64,000 bases of DNA from an uncultured Collinsella sp. Lineage in GTDB: Bacteria > Actinomycetota > Coriobacteriia > Coriobacteriales > Coriobacteriaceae. A model generated the notes under the pieces. It was not told the DNA's origin and did no database searches. It was given only the letters and a program-made list of their open reading frames with translations. Positions 33,639-42,055 of this stretch are shown here, piece by piece (positions within the stretch are counted from its first letter, which is position 1; each line of letters begins with the position of its first letter). The position numbers and the translations under genes are program-made. The stretch lies in the NCBI GenBank assembly GCA_902496275.1, contig CABVAC010000006.1, forward strand, positions 1-64,000. The letters run 5' to 3'.

Positions 33639-34710
33639 TGAGTATGTGATCCCGGAGCACTACGAGGATCTCACTCCTGCTCCGCAGCTCGACCAGAAGA
33701 CCCTCAACAAGATGGCTTGGCGCTCCTGCTTCCTGCAGGCATCGTTCAACTACGAGCGCATGCAGGCCGCTGGCTGGCTTTACTCCATCATCCCCGGTCT
33801 GGAGAAGATCCACACCAACAAGAACGACCTCGCGGCTTCCATGAGCCACAACCTGGAGTTCTTCAACACCCACCCGTTCCTCGTCACCTTTGTTATGGGC
33901 ATCGTGCTTTCGCTCGAGCAGAACAAGGTTGACATCCCCACGATCCGCGCCGTCCGCGTCGCCGCAATGGGCCCGCTCGGTGGTATCGGTGACGCCCTGT
34001 TCTGGCTGACGCTCGTGCCTATCACGGCCGGCATCACCTCCAACATGGCCATCAACGGCAACGCCGCTGCACCGATCATCTTCCTGGTGATCTTCAACGT
34101 CGTCCAGTTCGCTCTGCGCTTCTGGCTCATGAACTGGTCCTACAAGCTTGGCACCAGCGCTATTGACGCTCTGACCGCCAACATGCAGGCCTTCACGCGT
34201 GCCGCTTCCATCATGGGCGTCTTCGTCGTCGGTTGCCTGGTCGTCACCATGGGTGGCACCCAGATCAACCTCCAGATCCCCAACGGCACCACCCGTGGCC
34301 TCTCCGCTACTACCGTGATCGTCTCCGAGAAGGAGGCCGAGAACTTCACCGGTATGGAGGGTATCGATACCGAGACCGCTGAGGCCGGTACCATCGCCAT
34401 GACCGATGAGGACGGCAACGCCCTCACCGCTTCCGATGCCGACGGCAACGCTGTCAAGTGCGGCGTCACCGATCTGGGCAACGGCATGGAGTCCGTTACC
34501 TACGGCACCGTTACCGAGGATCCGGTCAACTTCTCTGTTGCCGACACCCTCAACACCATCGTCCCGAAGCTCGTCCCGCTTATGCTTACGCTGCTGCTTT
34601 ACTACATGTTCGCTAAGCACAGCTGGACCCCGACCAAGGGCATTCTCCTGCTCTTCGTCCTTGGCATCCTGGGCGCTGGCCCGCTTGGTCTCTGGCCGAG
34701 CATCTGGTAA
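33628..34710 (+). CDS. PTS mannose/sorbose-family EIID with an extra inserted domain
   Basis: Permease partner of EIIC. Family marks are WRSCFLQASFNYERMQAAGWLYSIIPGLEKI, HLEFFNTHP-like NLEFFNTHPFLVTFVMGIVLSLEQ, and RVAAMGPLGGIGDALFWLTLVPI. At 360 residues it is longer than the usual 270-300. The excess is a polar stretch of roughly 60-80 residues between the span ending GGTQINLQIP and the C-terminal span (TIVPKLVPLMLTLLLYYMF). ATG 33628 follows GGAGGTG and overlaps EIIC. Confidence 0.92.
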   Translation: MASNEYVIPEHYEDLTPAPQLDQKTLNKMAWRSCFLQASFNYERMQAAGWLYSIIPGLEKIHTNKNDLAASMSHNLEFFNTHPFLVTFVMGIVLSLEQNKVDIPTIRAVRVAAMGPLGGIGDALFWLTLVPITAGITSNMAINGNAAAPIIFLVIFNVVQFALRFWLMNWSYKLGTSAIDALTANMQAFTRAASIMGVFVVGCLVVTMGGTQINLQIPNGTTRGLSATTVIVSEKEAENFTGMEGIDTETAEAGTIAMTDEDGNALTASDADGNAVKCGVTDLGNGMESVTYGTVTEDPVNFSVADTLNTIVPKLVPLMLTLLLYYMFAKHSWTPTKGILLLFVLGILGAGPLGLWPSIW

Positions 34711-34776
34711 GGCTCTAGCTTGAGGGGTGTGTCCCTACGCGGCTCACACCCCGACCCCTTAAGCCATGTGTATGTT

Positions 34777-34815
34777 AAAAGCCGCGTGCTCGAAAGAGCG
34801 CGCGGCTTTTGTTTT
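34777..34815 (+). terminator. Intrinsic terminator after the mannose-family PTS operon
   Basis: AAAGCCGCG.GCTC pairs with GAGC.CGCGGCTTTT, with further T. Confidence 0.88.
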
Positions 34816-34895
34816 CTTGTTGATTCGGGTGTGGCAGACAGATAATGCTAAACACCCTAGGTAGTTAGCCGAATTCGAGCAAAAGGGAGGATAGG

Positions 34896-35627
34896 ATGGC
34901 GATCGGAGCGCGTAAGCAACCGCTGTACGATCAGCTGGTCGATATTCTGACCGAAAAGATTGACCATGAATATCGCGCCGGTGACATGATTCCTTCCGAG
35001 CGCGAACTTTCGGAGCGCTATGGTCTCTCGCGCACTACGGTACGCCTGGCTCTGCAGGAACTGGAGCGTTTAGGACTGGTGGTTCGGCAGCACGGTCGCG
35101 GTACCTTTGTGACCGACCGTTCGGCAAAAGCAACCAATCTTATGCAGTCCTACAGCTTTACCGAGCAGATGCGCGCGATGGGTCGAGAACCCGAGACCAC
35201 GATTCTCGAGTTTTGCGAGATGGAGGCCGATAAGAATCTGGCCGAGCATATGGGATTGCGCATCGGTGATCGCATTTTTAAGCTCAAGCGCCTTCGTTCT
35301 GCCGACAACATGCCCATGATGGTCGAACGCAGCTATCTACCGGTTCGTCAATTTCTGTCCCTAAAGCGACCGCTGCTGGAGCGTAAGCCGCTTTACGATG
35401 TGATTGAGCAGGACTTTCAGCAAAAGATTCGCGTGGCCGAAGAGGAGTTCTATGCGAGCATAGCCCGTCCCACCGATGCCCACCTTTTGGGAATTGTCGA
35501 GGGCTCGCCTGTGCTCGATTTGGTCAGGACTACGTATAACGAGTCAAACGAGGTAGTGGAGTACACACTCTCGGTTGCTCGTGCCGATCAGTTTAAATAC
35601 AAGGTTTACCACCAGCGCAGTAACTAG
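34896..35627 (+). CDS. GntR/HutC-family regulator with UTRA domain
   Basis: A transcription factor of 243 residues. The N-terminal winged helix (PLYDQLVDILTEKIDHEYRAGDMIPSERELSERYGLSRTTVRLALQELERLGLVVRQHGRGTFV) binds DNA and the C-terminal UTRA domain senses a sugar phosphate. Position between the PTS operon and agaS, and the identical TGGTTACTACCAG sites before both, make it the likely repressor of this amino-sugar pathway (AgaR/NagR-like role). Confidence 0.93.
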   Translation: MAIGARKQPLYDQLVDILTEKIDHEYRAGDMIPSERELSERYGLSRTTVRLALQELERLGLVVRQHGRGTFVTDRSAKATNLMQSYSFTEQMRAMGREPETTILEFCEMEADKNLAEHMGLRIGDRIFKLKRLRSADNMPMMVERSYLPVRQFLSLKRPLLERKPLYDVIEQDFQQKIRVAEEEFYASIARPTDAHLLGIVEGSPVLDLVRTTYNESNEVVEYTLSVARADQFKYKVYHQRSN

Positions 35628-35666
35628 TGCCCGCATCGTTTCCATATGGTGATTCTTTGCATTTAA

Positions 35667-35702
35667 CTGGTTACTACCAGATAACCAACCGAAGTGTATA
35701 AT
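35667..35702 (+). promoter_or_regulatory. agaS promoter with GntR operator
   Basis: CTGGTTACTACCAG (35667-35680, full 5-bp arms) is upstream of a perfect TATAAT at 35697-35702. It covers the expected -35 region, a good position for repression. Confidence 0.65.
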
Positions 35703-35741
35703 TGCACGTCAGAGGATTACTTCTAGAGAGAGGTATTAGAA

Positions 35742-36908
35742 ATGTTCGAGAAGAGTGTCGAGGAGCTCACCGAGCTCGGCGCCCAGATCACCACGGCCGA
35801 GATTGCTCAGCAGCCCGAGCTTTGGCGTGATACGCTCAACATCTATCGCGAGAACAAGGAGGCCATCGAGGCCTTCCTGGCCGAGGCTCGCGCTATGGGC
35901 GAGGGTCGTCTGTCCGTTGTCTTCACCGGTGCCGGTACGTCCGACTACGTTGGCGATACCTGCGCCCCGTACCTGCGTCACGCTGGCAACACTGATCTCT
36001 ACGACTTTAAGCCCATCGCCACGACCGACATCGTGAGCGCCCCGCGCGACTTCCTGCGCGCCGAGGATCCCACGCTCGTGGTTTCCTTTGCCCGCTCTGG
36101 CAACAGCCCCGAGAGCCTTGCCGCCGTTGCCGTTGCCAAGGAGCTCGTCCACAACGTCAAGTTCCTCAACATCACCTGCGCTCCCGAGGGCAAGCTCGCC
36201 GTCGAGTCCGCCGATGATCCCAATGCGCTGACGCTGCTCATCCCGCGCGCCAACGACAAGGGCTTCGCCATGACCGGTTCCTACACCTGCATGACCCTGC
36301 TCTCCACCCTTATTTTCGACACTGCCTCTGACGAGCAGAAGGCCGAGTGGGTCGAGACGATTGCCAAGATGGGCGAGGAGGTCATCTCCCGTGAGCCTGA
36401 GATCGCCGATTACCTGGCTGGCGACTTCAACCGCGTGACCTACTTGGGTTCTGGCTCCTTCGGTGGCCTTGCCCAGGAGAGCCAGCTCAAGATCCTCGAG
36501 CTCGCTCACGGTCTGGTTGCTACTTCCTACGACACCTCCATGGGCTATCGTCACGGACCTAAGTCCTTCGTCGACGATAAGACGCTCGTCTTCGTGTTCG
36601 TCAACAACGACGCCTACACCCGTCAGTACGACATCGACATCCTCAACGAGATCGGTGGCGACAAGATTGCTCAGCACACCGTTGCCGTTCAGCAGGATGG
36701 CGCTACCGTCTACGAGGGCGAGTCCTTCACCTTTAAGGGCTACGAGGCGCTTCCCGAGGGCTACCTTGCCCTGCCGTTCGTGATGTTTGCCCAGGCTATC
36801 AGCCTGCTCAACTCCGTGCGCGTGGGCAACACGCCCGATACGCCGAGCCCCACCGGCACGGTCAACCGCGTGGTCAAGGGTGTGACGATTCACCCCTTCA
36901 CCGCTTAA
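35742..36908 (+). CDS. agaS: AgaS-family sugar isomerase (SIS domains)
   Basis: Predicted galactosamine-6-phosphate deaminase/isomerase yielding tagatose-6-phosphate and ammonia. The 388 residues carry two SIS domains: VVFTGAGTSDYVGDTCAPYLR with DPTLVVSFARSGNSPESLAA, and VTYLGSGSFGGLAQESQLKILELAHG with SYDTSMGYRHGPKSFVDDKTLVFVFV. The last is a hallmark of AgaS/GlmS-type sites. It follows the GntR operator and is probably its own unit, with a strong terminator after it. Confidence 0.92.
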   Translation: MFEKSVEELTELGAQITTAEIAQQPELWRDTLNIYRENKEAIEAFLAEARAMGEGRLSVVFTGAGTSDYVGDTCAPYLRHAGNTDLYDFKPIATTDIVSAPRDFLRAEDPTLVVSFARSGNSPESLAAVAVAKELVHNVKFLNITCAPEGKLAVESADDPNALTLLIPRANDKGFAMTGSYTCMTLLSTLIFDTASDEQKAEWVETIAKMGEEVISREPEIADYLAGDFNRVTYLGSGSFGGLAQESQLKILELAHGLVATSYDTSMGYRHGPKSFVDDKTLVFVFVNNDAYTRQYDIDILNEIGGDKIAQHTVAVQQDGATVYEGESFTFKGYEALPEGYLALPFVMFAQAISLLNSVRVGNTPDTPSPTGTVNRVVKGVTIHPFTA

Positions 36909-36926
36909 TCGCGTCCCCCTGTAAGG

Positions 36927-36968
36927 GCGCCCGTCCGCTCATAACGGCGGGCGGGCGCTTTTTGTTTT
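36927..36968 (+). terminator. Intrinsic terminator after agaS
   Basis: GCGCCCG and an inner CCG pair with the matching arm CGG-CGGGCGC, followed by five T. Confidence 0.85.
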
Positions 36969-37026
36969 TACATGGACCGGGTATAAGCATTACCACAGTC
37001 AACTGCTTTAGAAGCAAGGAGTGCAT

Positions 37027-38196
37027 ATGAGCACGTACGCAATTAAGGCTGACAAGTTCTTCTTGCCGGCAGGCCCGCAACTGGGCGGCTATCTTATGGT
37101 CGAGGATGGCGTTTTTGGCGCCTGGCAGGCCGACGAGCCCTCTTGCGAGATTAAGGACTACACGGGATCGTGGATCGCACCGGGTATGGTCGATACTCAC
37201 ATCCATGGCTTCTATAACCACTCGACTACCGATAACGATCCCGAGGGCATTGATATCAGCTCGACCGAGCTCGCCCGTCGCGGTACCACCAGCTGGCTGC
37301 CCACGACGTTCACCGATGGCGTCGAGCAGATCAAGGATGCCTGCGCCGCCATCGCCCAGGCGGACGAGGGTCGCGGCCCCGACTTCTGCGGTGCTCGCAT
37401 TCAGGGCATCTATCTGGAGGGCCCCTTCTTTACCATGAAGCACGTGGGCGCGCAGAACCCCGCTTATCTTATCGATCCCTCCGAGGAGGTCTTCGATCAG
37501 TGGCAGGAGGCTGCGGGCGGTCGCATCGTTAAGAGCGCCATGGCGGCCGAGCGCGACGGTGCCGCTGCTTATGCGGCTGCTCTGAACGCCAAGGGTGTGG
37601 TGACCAGCATCGGTCACTCCGACGCCACCTACGATGAGTGCATCGCCGCCATCAACGCCGGTGCCAGCTGCTTTACGCATACCTATAACGGCCAGCGCGG
37701 GCTGCATCACCGTGAGCCCGGTGTCGTGGGCGCTGCCATGTCCACGCCCGAGACCTACGCCGAGATCATCTGTGACGGTAAGCACGTAAACCCTGCCGCC
37801 ATCAAGGCGCTGCTGCAGGCAAAGGGCTGGCAGCACACGGTGCTCATCACCGACTGCCTGGGTTGCGGCGGCATGCCCGAGGGCAGCTACACCAGTGGTG
37901 GCATGGACGTCATCATGAAGGACAACCTGTGCTGGCTCGCCGACGGCAAGAGCATTGCCGGCTCGGTGCTCACGCTTGCCCAGGGCGTCAAGAACATCGT
38001 CGACTGGGGCATCGCCAGCGCCGATATCGCCATTCGCATGGCAACTGAGGTGCCGGCGCGCTCTGCACACATCGAGGATAAGTGCGGCAGCATCATGCCG
38101 GGTCGCGACGCCGACTTTGTCGTGTTCGACCATGAGCTCACCCTCGTCGAGACGTATGTTGGCGGCCAGAGCGTCGGCAACGCCTTTACCGAGTAA
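37027..38196 (+). CDS. nagA: N-acetylglucosamine/galactosamine-6-phosphate deacetylase
   Basis: Removes the acetyl group from the imported N-acetylhexosamine-6-P. The 389-residue amidohydrolase shows WIAPGMVDTHIHGFYNHSTTDNDPEG, YLEGPFF, SIGHSDATYDE, CFTHTYNGQRGLHHREPG, ICDGKHVNP and the catalytic-Asp segment VLITDCLGCGGMPEGSY. It ends SIMPGRDADFVVFD...GGQSVGNAF. ATG 37027 after AAGGAGTGCAT is preferred to the GTG six bases upstream. With AgaS as partner it probably acts on GalNAc-6-P (AgaA role). A C-terminal remnant of a second copy lies at 40902-41054. Confidence 0.93.
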   Translation: MSTYAIKADKFFLPAGPQLGGYLMVEDGVFGAWQADEPSCEIKDYTGSWIAPGMVDTHIHGFYNHSTTDNDPEGIDISSTELARRGTTSWLPTTFTDGVEQIKDACAAIAQADEGRGPDFCGARIQGIYLEGPFFTMKHVGAQNPAYLIDPSEEVFDQWQEAAGGRIVKSAMAAERDGAAAYAAALNAKGVVTSIGHSDATYDECIAAINAGASCFTHTYNGQRGLHHREPGVVGAAMSTPETYAEIICDGKHVNPAAIKALLQAKGWQHTVLITDCLGCGGMPEGSYTSGGMDVIMKDNLCWLADGKSIAGSVLTLAQGVKNIVDWGIASADIAIRMATEVPARSAHIEDKCGSIMPGRDADFVVFDHELTLVETYVGGQSVGNAFTE

Positions 38197-38202
38197 CGAT
38201 AG

Positions 38203-38240
38203 AAAAAGACGGCGGGCCCGAATCTGCTCGGACCCGCCGT
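38203..38240 (-). terminator. Terminator between nagA and the flavodoxin gene
   Basis: ACGGCGGG pairs with CCCGCCGT; on the minus strand it is followed by CTTTTTCT, so it mainly serves the flavodoxin gene while possibly also ending nagA transcripts. Confidence 0.7.
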
Positions 38241-38271
38241 ATGGGTTAAACGCTCAAAAGCACCTTTACAG

Positions 38272-38856
38272 TTACAGCTTGTTAGCGATCTTCTTTGCCG
38301 TGCGCTTGACGCCGGCCACCAGACCTCCTGCAGGATGCTCCTTCTCGTAGGCTAGACGCTTCTCGCGCTTGGCATACTCTTCGACGATGATGTCGCCGTA
38401 CTCGTCTTCGATTTTGTTGAAGAAATCGACGGCTCCCTTAATCTCTTCGGCAGTTGGGTGCCCCTTCTGGACGCCGCCGGCGAGCTTGAACGGTCCCCAC
38501 GTATCAAAGCCGGGGCAGCCGTAGACACCCATAAAGATGGCCTGTCTCATGCGGCAGATGCCATCGATATCCTTGCCGTACCACTTGTTTTTGCCACCGT
38601 AGGTCATAAGGCCAAACACCTTGTCCTGCGGCTGCAGCACGTTCGTGAGCACGCGCGCCATATCTTTGTCGATCTCGGAGTAATAGATGCCCGTGGCGAC
38701 GCCGATCAGATGATATTCGTGCAGGTCGGGGTACTCGTTTTTACCGAGTGACCTCACGTCGAGGGTATCGATTTCGGGGTGCGCCTCGACGATGGCGTCC
38801 ACGAGCTTTTTCGTATTGCCGTGGTGGCGTGAGGCATAAAGGATGATGGTTCGCAT
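38272..38856 (-). CDS. Flavodoxin-family protein
   Basis: A 194-residue FMN-binding electron carrier. The phosphate-binding loop is at the N terminus (IILYASRHHGNTKKLVDAI), followed by YHLIGVATGIYYSEIDKDMARVL and FGLMTYGGKNKWYGKD. A Lys/Arg-rich C-terminal segment ends the protein. ATG 38856 was chosen with AAGG upstream; the much longer open frame before it runs antisense through the next gene and is not used. It is alone, convergent with nagA. Confidence 0.88.
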   Translation of the reverse strand: MRTIILYASRHHGNTKKLVDAIVEAHPEIDTLDVRSLGKNEYPDLHEYHLIGVATGIYYSEIDKDMARVLTNVLQPQDKVFGLMTYGGKNKWYGKDIDGICRMRQAIFMGVYGCPGFDTWGPFKLAGGVQKGHPTAEEIKGAVDFFNKIEDEYGDIIVEEYAKREKRLAYEKEHPAGGLVAGVKRTAKKIANKL

Positions 38857-39012
38857 AAGAAGGCCTTTCAGCTGTAATTGCATCAATGTCTGTATGGTAC
38901 CCCGTTGCATGGCTGGGAAACCGGACGCATCGATGAACGTGCGGGTTTGTCCTTTGGTCAGGGCCGAGACGGGTTCTTGCGAGCAAAAAGCAGTTGTTCG
39001 AAAGGATGGACA

Positions 39013-39894
39013 ATGGAATACGCTCTCTCCAACGATTCGATTTCTATCAAGGTCTCCACGGCCGGCGGCTCGTTTACCTCGATTGAGGCTGGAGGTCGCG
39101 AGTACTTGTGGCAGGGCGATCCCGCCGTGTGGTCCGGCCAGGCACCGATTTGCTTCCCGATTTGCGGAGGTTTGCGCGATAACAGCGCCATGACGTTTGC
39201 CGGACATCATGTGAAGCTCGCCCGCCACGGCTTTGCGCGCAAGCAGGAGTGGAAGCTGTTGAGCCAAAGCACAAACGAGCTGGCTATGTGCCTGGCATCC
39301 GAGGATAACGCCGCGCTGCTGAGCGATTATCCGTATCCGTTTAAACTTGTCGCCCGCTATACGCTCGAGGACGCCGCCGTGCGTGTCTCCTATGAGGTTA
39401 CCAACGAGGGCACCGAGGACATGCCTTTCTTTATCGGTGGACACCCCGGCTTTAGGTGTCCGCTCGACGAGGGCGAGGCCTATACGGACTACGAGTTGCG
39501 TTTTGAGAAAGACGAGGCTGCGGAGCTCTGCACCGCCGTTCCCTCGACCGGATTGATTGACGTGACCAACCGCTCCAAGAACCCCATGGTGGGAAAGACG
39601 CTGCCTCTGTCACATGAGCTCTTCGATTTTGCGGAGACCATCTTTGACGTGCTCGAGAGCCGTCAGGTCACGCTTTCCAAAAAGGGCGAGGACAAGGGCG
39701 TTCGCCTGAGCTTTGAGGGCTTCCCGTACCTCATTGTGTGGGGCAAGCCCGAGGGTGATTTTGTGGCAGTTGAACCCTGGGGCGGCCTCTCGACCTGTTC
39801 CGATGAGGATGACGTGCTTGAGCACAAGCGCGGCTGCCTTATCGCCAAGCCCAAAGAAACCATCGTGCGCTCGTTCACAATCGAGATTCTGTAA
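39013..39894 (+). CDS. Aldose 1-epimerase-family protein, LacX-like
   Basis: A 293-residue galactose-mutarotase-like beta-sandwich protein (SIKVSTAGGSFTSIEAGGREYLWQGDPAVWSGQAPICFPICGGLRDN, ARHGFARKQEW, PFFIGGHPGFRCPL). This is the YeaD/LacX subgroup found next to tagatose-6-P pathway genes in lactic bacteria. ATG 39013 follows AAAGGATGGACA. It is 59 bases before the LacC-type kinase, fitting shared expression. The substrate is not proven. Confidence 0.88.
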   Translation: MEYALSNDSISIKVSTAGGSFTSIEAGGREYLWQGDPAVWSGQAPICFPICGGLRDNSAMTFAGHHVKLARHGFARKQEWKLLSQSTNELAMCLASEDNAALLSDYPYPFKLVARYTLEDAAVRVSYEVTNEGTEDMPFFIGGHPGFRCPLDEGEAYTDYELRFEKDEAAELCTAVPSTGLIDVTNRSKNPMVGKTLPLSHELFDFAETIFDVLESRQVTLSKKGEDKGVRLSFEGFPYLIVWGKPEGDFVAVEPWGGLSTCSDEDDVLEHKRGCLIAKPKETIVRSFTIEIL

Positions 39895-39953
39895 TTCCGT
39901 TTTGTCGACTCGTATCGCGAGGCACAAGGAGCCTGCGAGATAAGGAGCTAGAA

Positions 39954-40889
39954 ATGATCCTCACCGTTACGATGAACCCGTCCGTCGATACGCGCTATCA
40001 GCTCGATGAGCTCATTATCGACGACGTCAACCGCGTGACGCCCGAAAAGACCGCCGGCGGTAAGGGCCTCAACGTGGCCCGCGTCCTGGGCCAGCTGGGC
40101 GACGATGTCGTGGCAACCGGCCTGCTTGGTGGTCATATGGGCGCCTATATGGCCGAGCTCATGGATGCCAACGGCATTAAGAATGATTTTGTGCCCATCA
40201 AGGGCGAGACTCGCATCTGTCTCAATATCCTTCATGCTGGCAACCAGACCGAGTTGCTCGAGAGCGGCCCGACGATTGCCCCCGAGGAACTCGATGCCTT
40301 TACCGCCAAGTTCGCCGAGCTTGCGAGCAAGGCCGATGTCGTTACCATCTCGGGTTCGCTGCCCCGCGGCGTCGAGGCGGACTACTACGCCAAGATCACG
40401 GGCATTGCAGAGAACGCCGGCGCCAAGGTGCTGCTCGATACCTCGGGCGCCTCGCTCGAGGCTGCGCTCAAGTCCGAGGTCAAGCCTGAGCTGGTTAAGC
40501 CTAACCTGACCGAAATTAACGGCCTTCTGGGCACGAGCTTTACCACCGACGATGTGGACGAGCTCCGTTCCGCGCTCGCCTCTGACGCCCGCTTCTCCGA
40601 TATCCCCTGGGTCGTCGTATCCATGGGCGCTGCCGGCTCAGTTGGCTTCCACAATGGCCGTGCGTTCCGCGCCAAGACCCCCGATATCCCCGCCGTTAAC
40701 GCTACGGGCTCTGGCGATTCGACCATTGCCGGCTTCGCACATGCGATTGCTGCCGGAGCCGACGACGAGACGGTGCTGCGTACCGCCAACACCTGCGGCA
40801 AGCTCAATGCCATGGATCCCATGACTGGCCACTTGGTTATGGATCGTTGGGACGAGGTTTACAACGGCGTTGTCGTGACCGAGCTGTAG
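39954..40889 (+). CDS. lacC: Tagatose-6-phosphate/1-phosphofructokinase-family kinase
   Basis: PfkB-family sugar kinase of 311 residues. The opening MILTVTMNPSVDTRY, KTAGGKGLNVARVLGQLG and the C-terminal NATGSGDSTIAGFAHAI (catalytic Asp) match LacC/FruK. After AgaS makes tagatose-6-P, this enzyme would give tagatose-1,6-bisphosphate, so LacC function is preferred to FruK because of context. The aldolase that would follow is absent from the window. Confidence 0.88.
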   Translation: MILTVTMNPSVDTRYQLDELIIDDVNRVTPEKTAGGKGLNVARVLGQLGDDVVATGLLGGHMGAYMAELMDANGIKNDFVPIKGETRICLNILHAGNQTELLESGPTIAPEELDAFTAKFAELASKADVVTISGSLPRGVEADYYAKITGIAENAGAKVLLDTSGASLEAALKSEVKPELVKPNLTEINGLLGTSFTTDDVDELRSALASDARFSDIPWVVVSMGAAGSVGFHNGRAFRAKTPDIPAVNATGSGDSTIAGFAHAIAAGADDETVLRTANTCGKLNAMDPMTGHLVMDRWDEVYNGVVVTEL

Positions 40890-40901
40890 GAGCTTGTGCT
40901 G

Positions 40902-41054
40902 CGGCCCCGGCATCGGTTGCCAGCTCATGTCGACGACAAGTGCAGTAGCATTATGCCGGGGCGCGACGCCGACACTGTCGTGTTCAATCCCGACCTTACC
41001 CTGGTCGAGACGCATGTGGGTGGCAACAGCGTCGGTAATGCGTTTGCCGAGTAG
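40902..41054 (+). pseudogene. Remnant of a second nagA (C-terminal about 45 residues)
   Basis: In the frame from 40902 the translation reads AHVDDKCSSIMPGRDADTVVFNPDLTLVETHVGGNSVGNAFAE and stops at 41052-41054. This aligns throughout with the end of the intact NagA (AHIEDKCGSIMPGRDADFVVFD...). No start codon, ribosome site or N-terminal part exists. It suggests deletion of a duplicated nagA between lacC and the YhcH gene. Confidence 0.8.
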
Positions 41055-41086
41055 CCGCCAAAGAAACGATCCGAGAGGGGATTTAG

Positions 41087-41560
41087 ATGATTTACGGTGC
41101 ATTGGGCGATATCGAGGAGTACCGCGGAATGCTCAAGGGCCTCGACGTGCTGATCGACTGGCTCGAGGAGAACGATCCGGCGAAGCTCGAGGTCGGCAGC
41201 CATCCGATTCTGGGCGACAAGGTCTTTGCGAACGTCATGGCTCCCACGACGCGTCCCGAAGCCGAGGCTCACTATGAGACGCATCAGCGCTATCACGACC
41301 TGCAGATCGACGTCGAGGGTCGCGAGGCCTTTAAGGTTGCCACGGGCAGCCTGACGCTGGTTCAGGAGTTTGACGAGAAGGACGACTACGATCTGGTCGA
41401 TTCCGACGCCTCGATCGCCGGCGATCTTGCTGACGACAAGTTTGCGCTGTTTGTTGCCGGCGAGCCTCACATGCCCACGCTCGAGTTCCCGGGCGATGGC
41501 GCGCAGCCGGTCAAGAAGATCTGCTTTAAGCTGCTTGCAGACGCTTACTGGGAGGAGTAA
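41087..41560 (+). CDS. YhcH/YjgK/YiaL-family protein
   Basis: A 157-residue cupin-like protein of the family of EbgC and NanQ, some of which open or mutarotate sugar rings and need zinc. Visible marks are MIYGALGDIEEYRG, ETHQRYHDLQIDVEGRE and a C-terminal VKKICFKL. It follows the nagA remnant with GAGAGGGGATTTAG before ATG. The amino-sugar genes upstream suggest a role with anomers of that pathway, which is inference. Confidence 0.88.
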   Translation: MIYGALGDIEEYRGMLKGLDVLIDWLEENDPAKLEVGSHPILGDKVFANVMAPTTRPEAEAHYETHQRYHDLQIDVEGREAFKVATGSLTLVQEFDEKDDYDLVDSDASIAGDLADDKFALFVAGEPHMPTLEFPGDGAQPVKKICFKLLADAYWEE

Positions 41561-41620
41561 CGAGCCGCTCGGCTGAGCTGTTCGTTTTGCGAGCGTTATC
41601 CCTTGGAGGAATGCGCTTGG

Positions 41621-41675
41621 GCCCCGCTGATCGCGGTTCCTTTGGGGATTGCGGTTGGCGGGGCTTTCTGTTTTT
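41621..41675 (+). terminator. Intrinsic terminator after the YhcH gene
   Basis: GCCCCGC pairs with GCGGGGC across a long loop, followed by TTTCTGTTTTT. Confidence 0.7.
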
Positions 41676-41737
41676 GAGTAGGGGGGTTGAGGCCGTTACG
41701 ATACGTGGATTGGCACGCACGCACTCAAAATCGGCAA

Positions 41738-41761
41738 CAAAAAAGCCGCCCGAAGGCGGCT
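41738..41761 (-). terminator. Intrinsic terminator of the tRNA gene
   Basis: On the minus strand AGCCGCC-TTCG-GGCGGCT is followed by a T run. Confidence 0.85.
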
Positions 41762-41772
41762 ATCTTGTGCAA

Positions 41773-41848
41773 TGGAGCCAGCGACCGGGCTCGAACCGGT
41801 GACCCCCGCTTTACGAGAGCGGTGCTCTACCAACTGAGCTACGCTGGC
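41773..41848 (-). tRNA. tRNA-Thr (anticodon CGT)
   Basis: The minus strand folds as a complete cloverleaf. Acceptor GCCAGCG pairs with CGCTGGC, the D arm has AGCTCAGTTGGTAGAGC, and the anticodon stem CCGCT/AGCGG encloses CTCGTAA. The T arm contains GGTTCGAGCCC and a TCCA end is encoded. Confidence 0.95.
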
Positions 41849-42055
41849 GGCCATGTGGTGACGCAACTGAGGCGTCAACGGCTGTCTATGATACGGGACA
41901 TCGCAAATCCGCGCAAGGGTTCTGATGGCTTTTCTCACTTTAAATGCACTAATATTAGAGGCGCGATGTCTGCGGCGTCCATCTGGCGCTTGACCAGCTG
42001 TTGAGTTGGTGGTCGACGTCCCGCTCGTATGGGTCTCAAACAGAATGGGGCAGCC

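Noticed and set aside
38857..39444. N-terminal extension of the flavodoxin reading frame
   Set aside because: The flavodoxin fold starts at MRTIILYASRHHGNT; the extension runs antisense through the epimerase-family gene.
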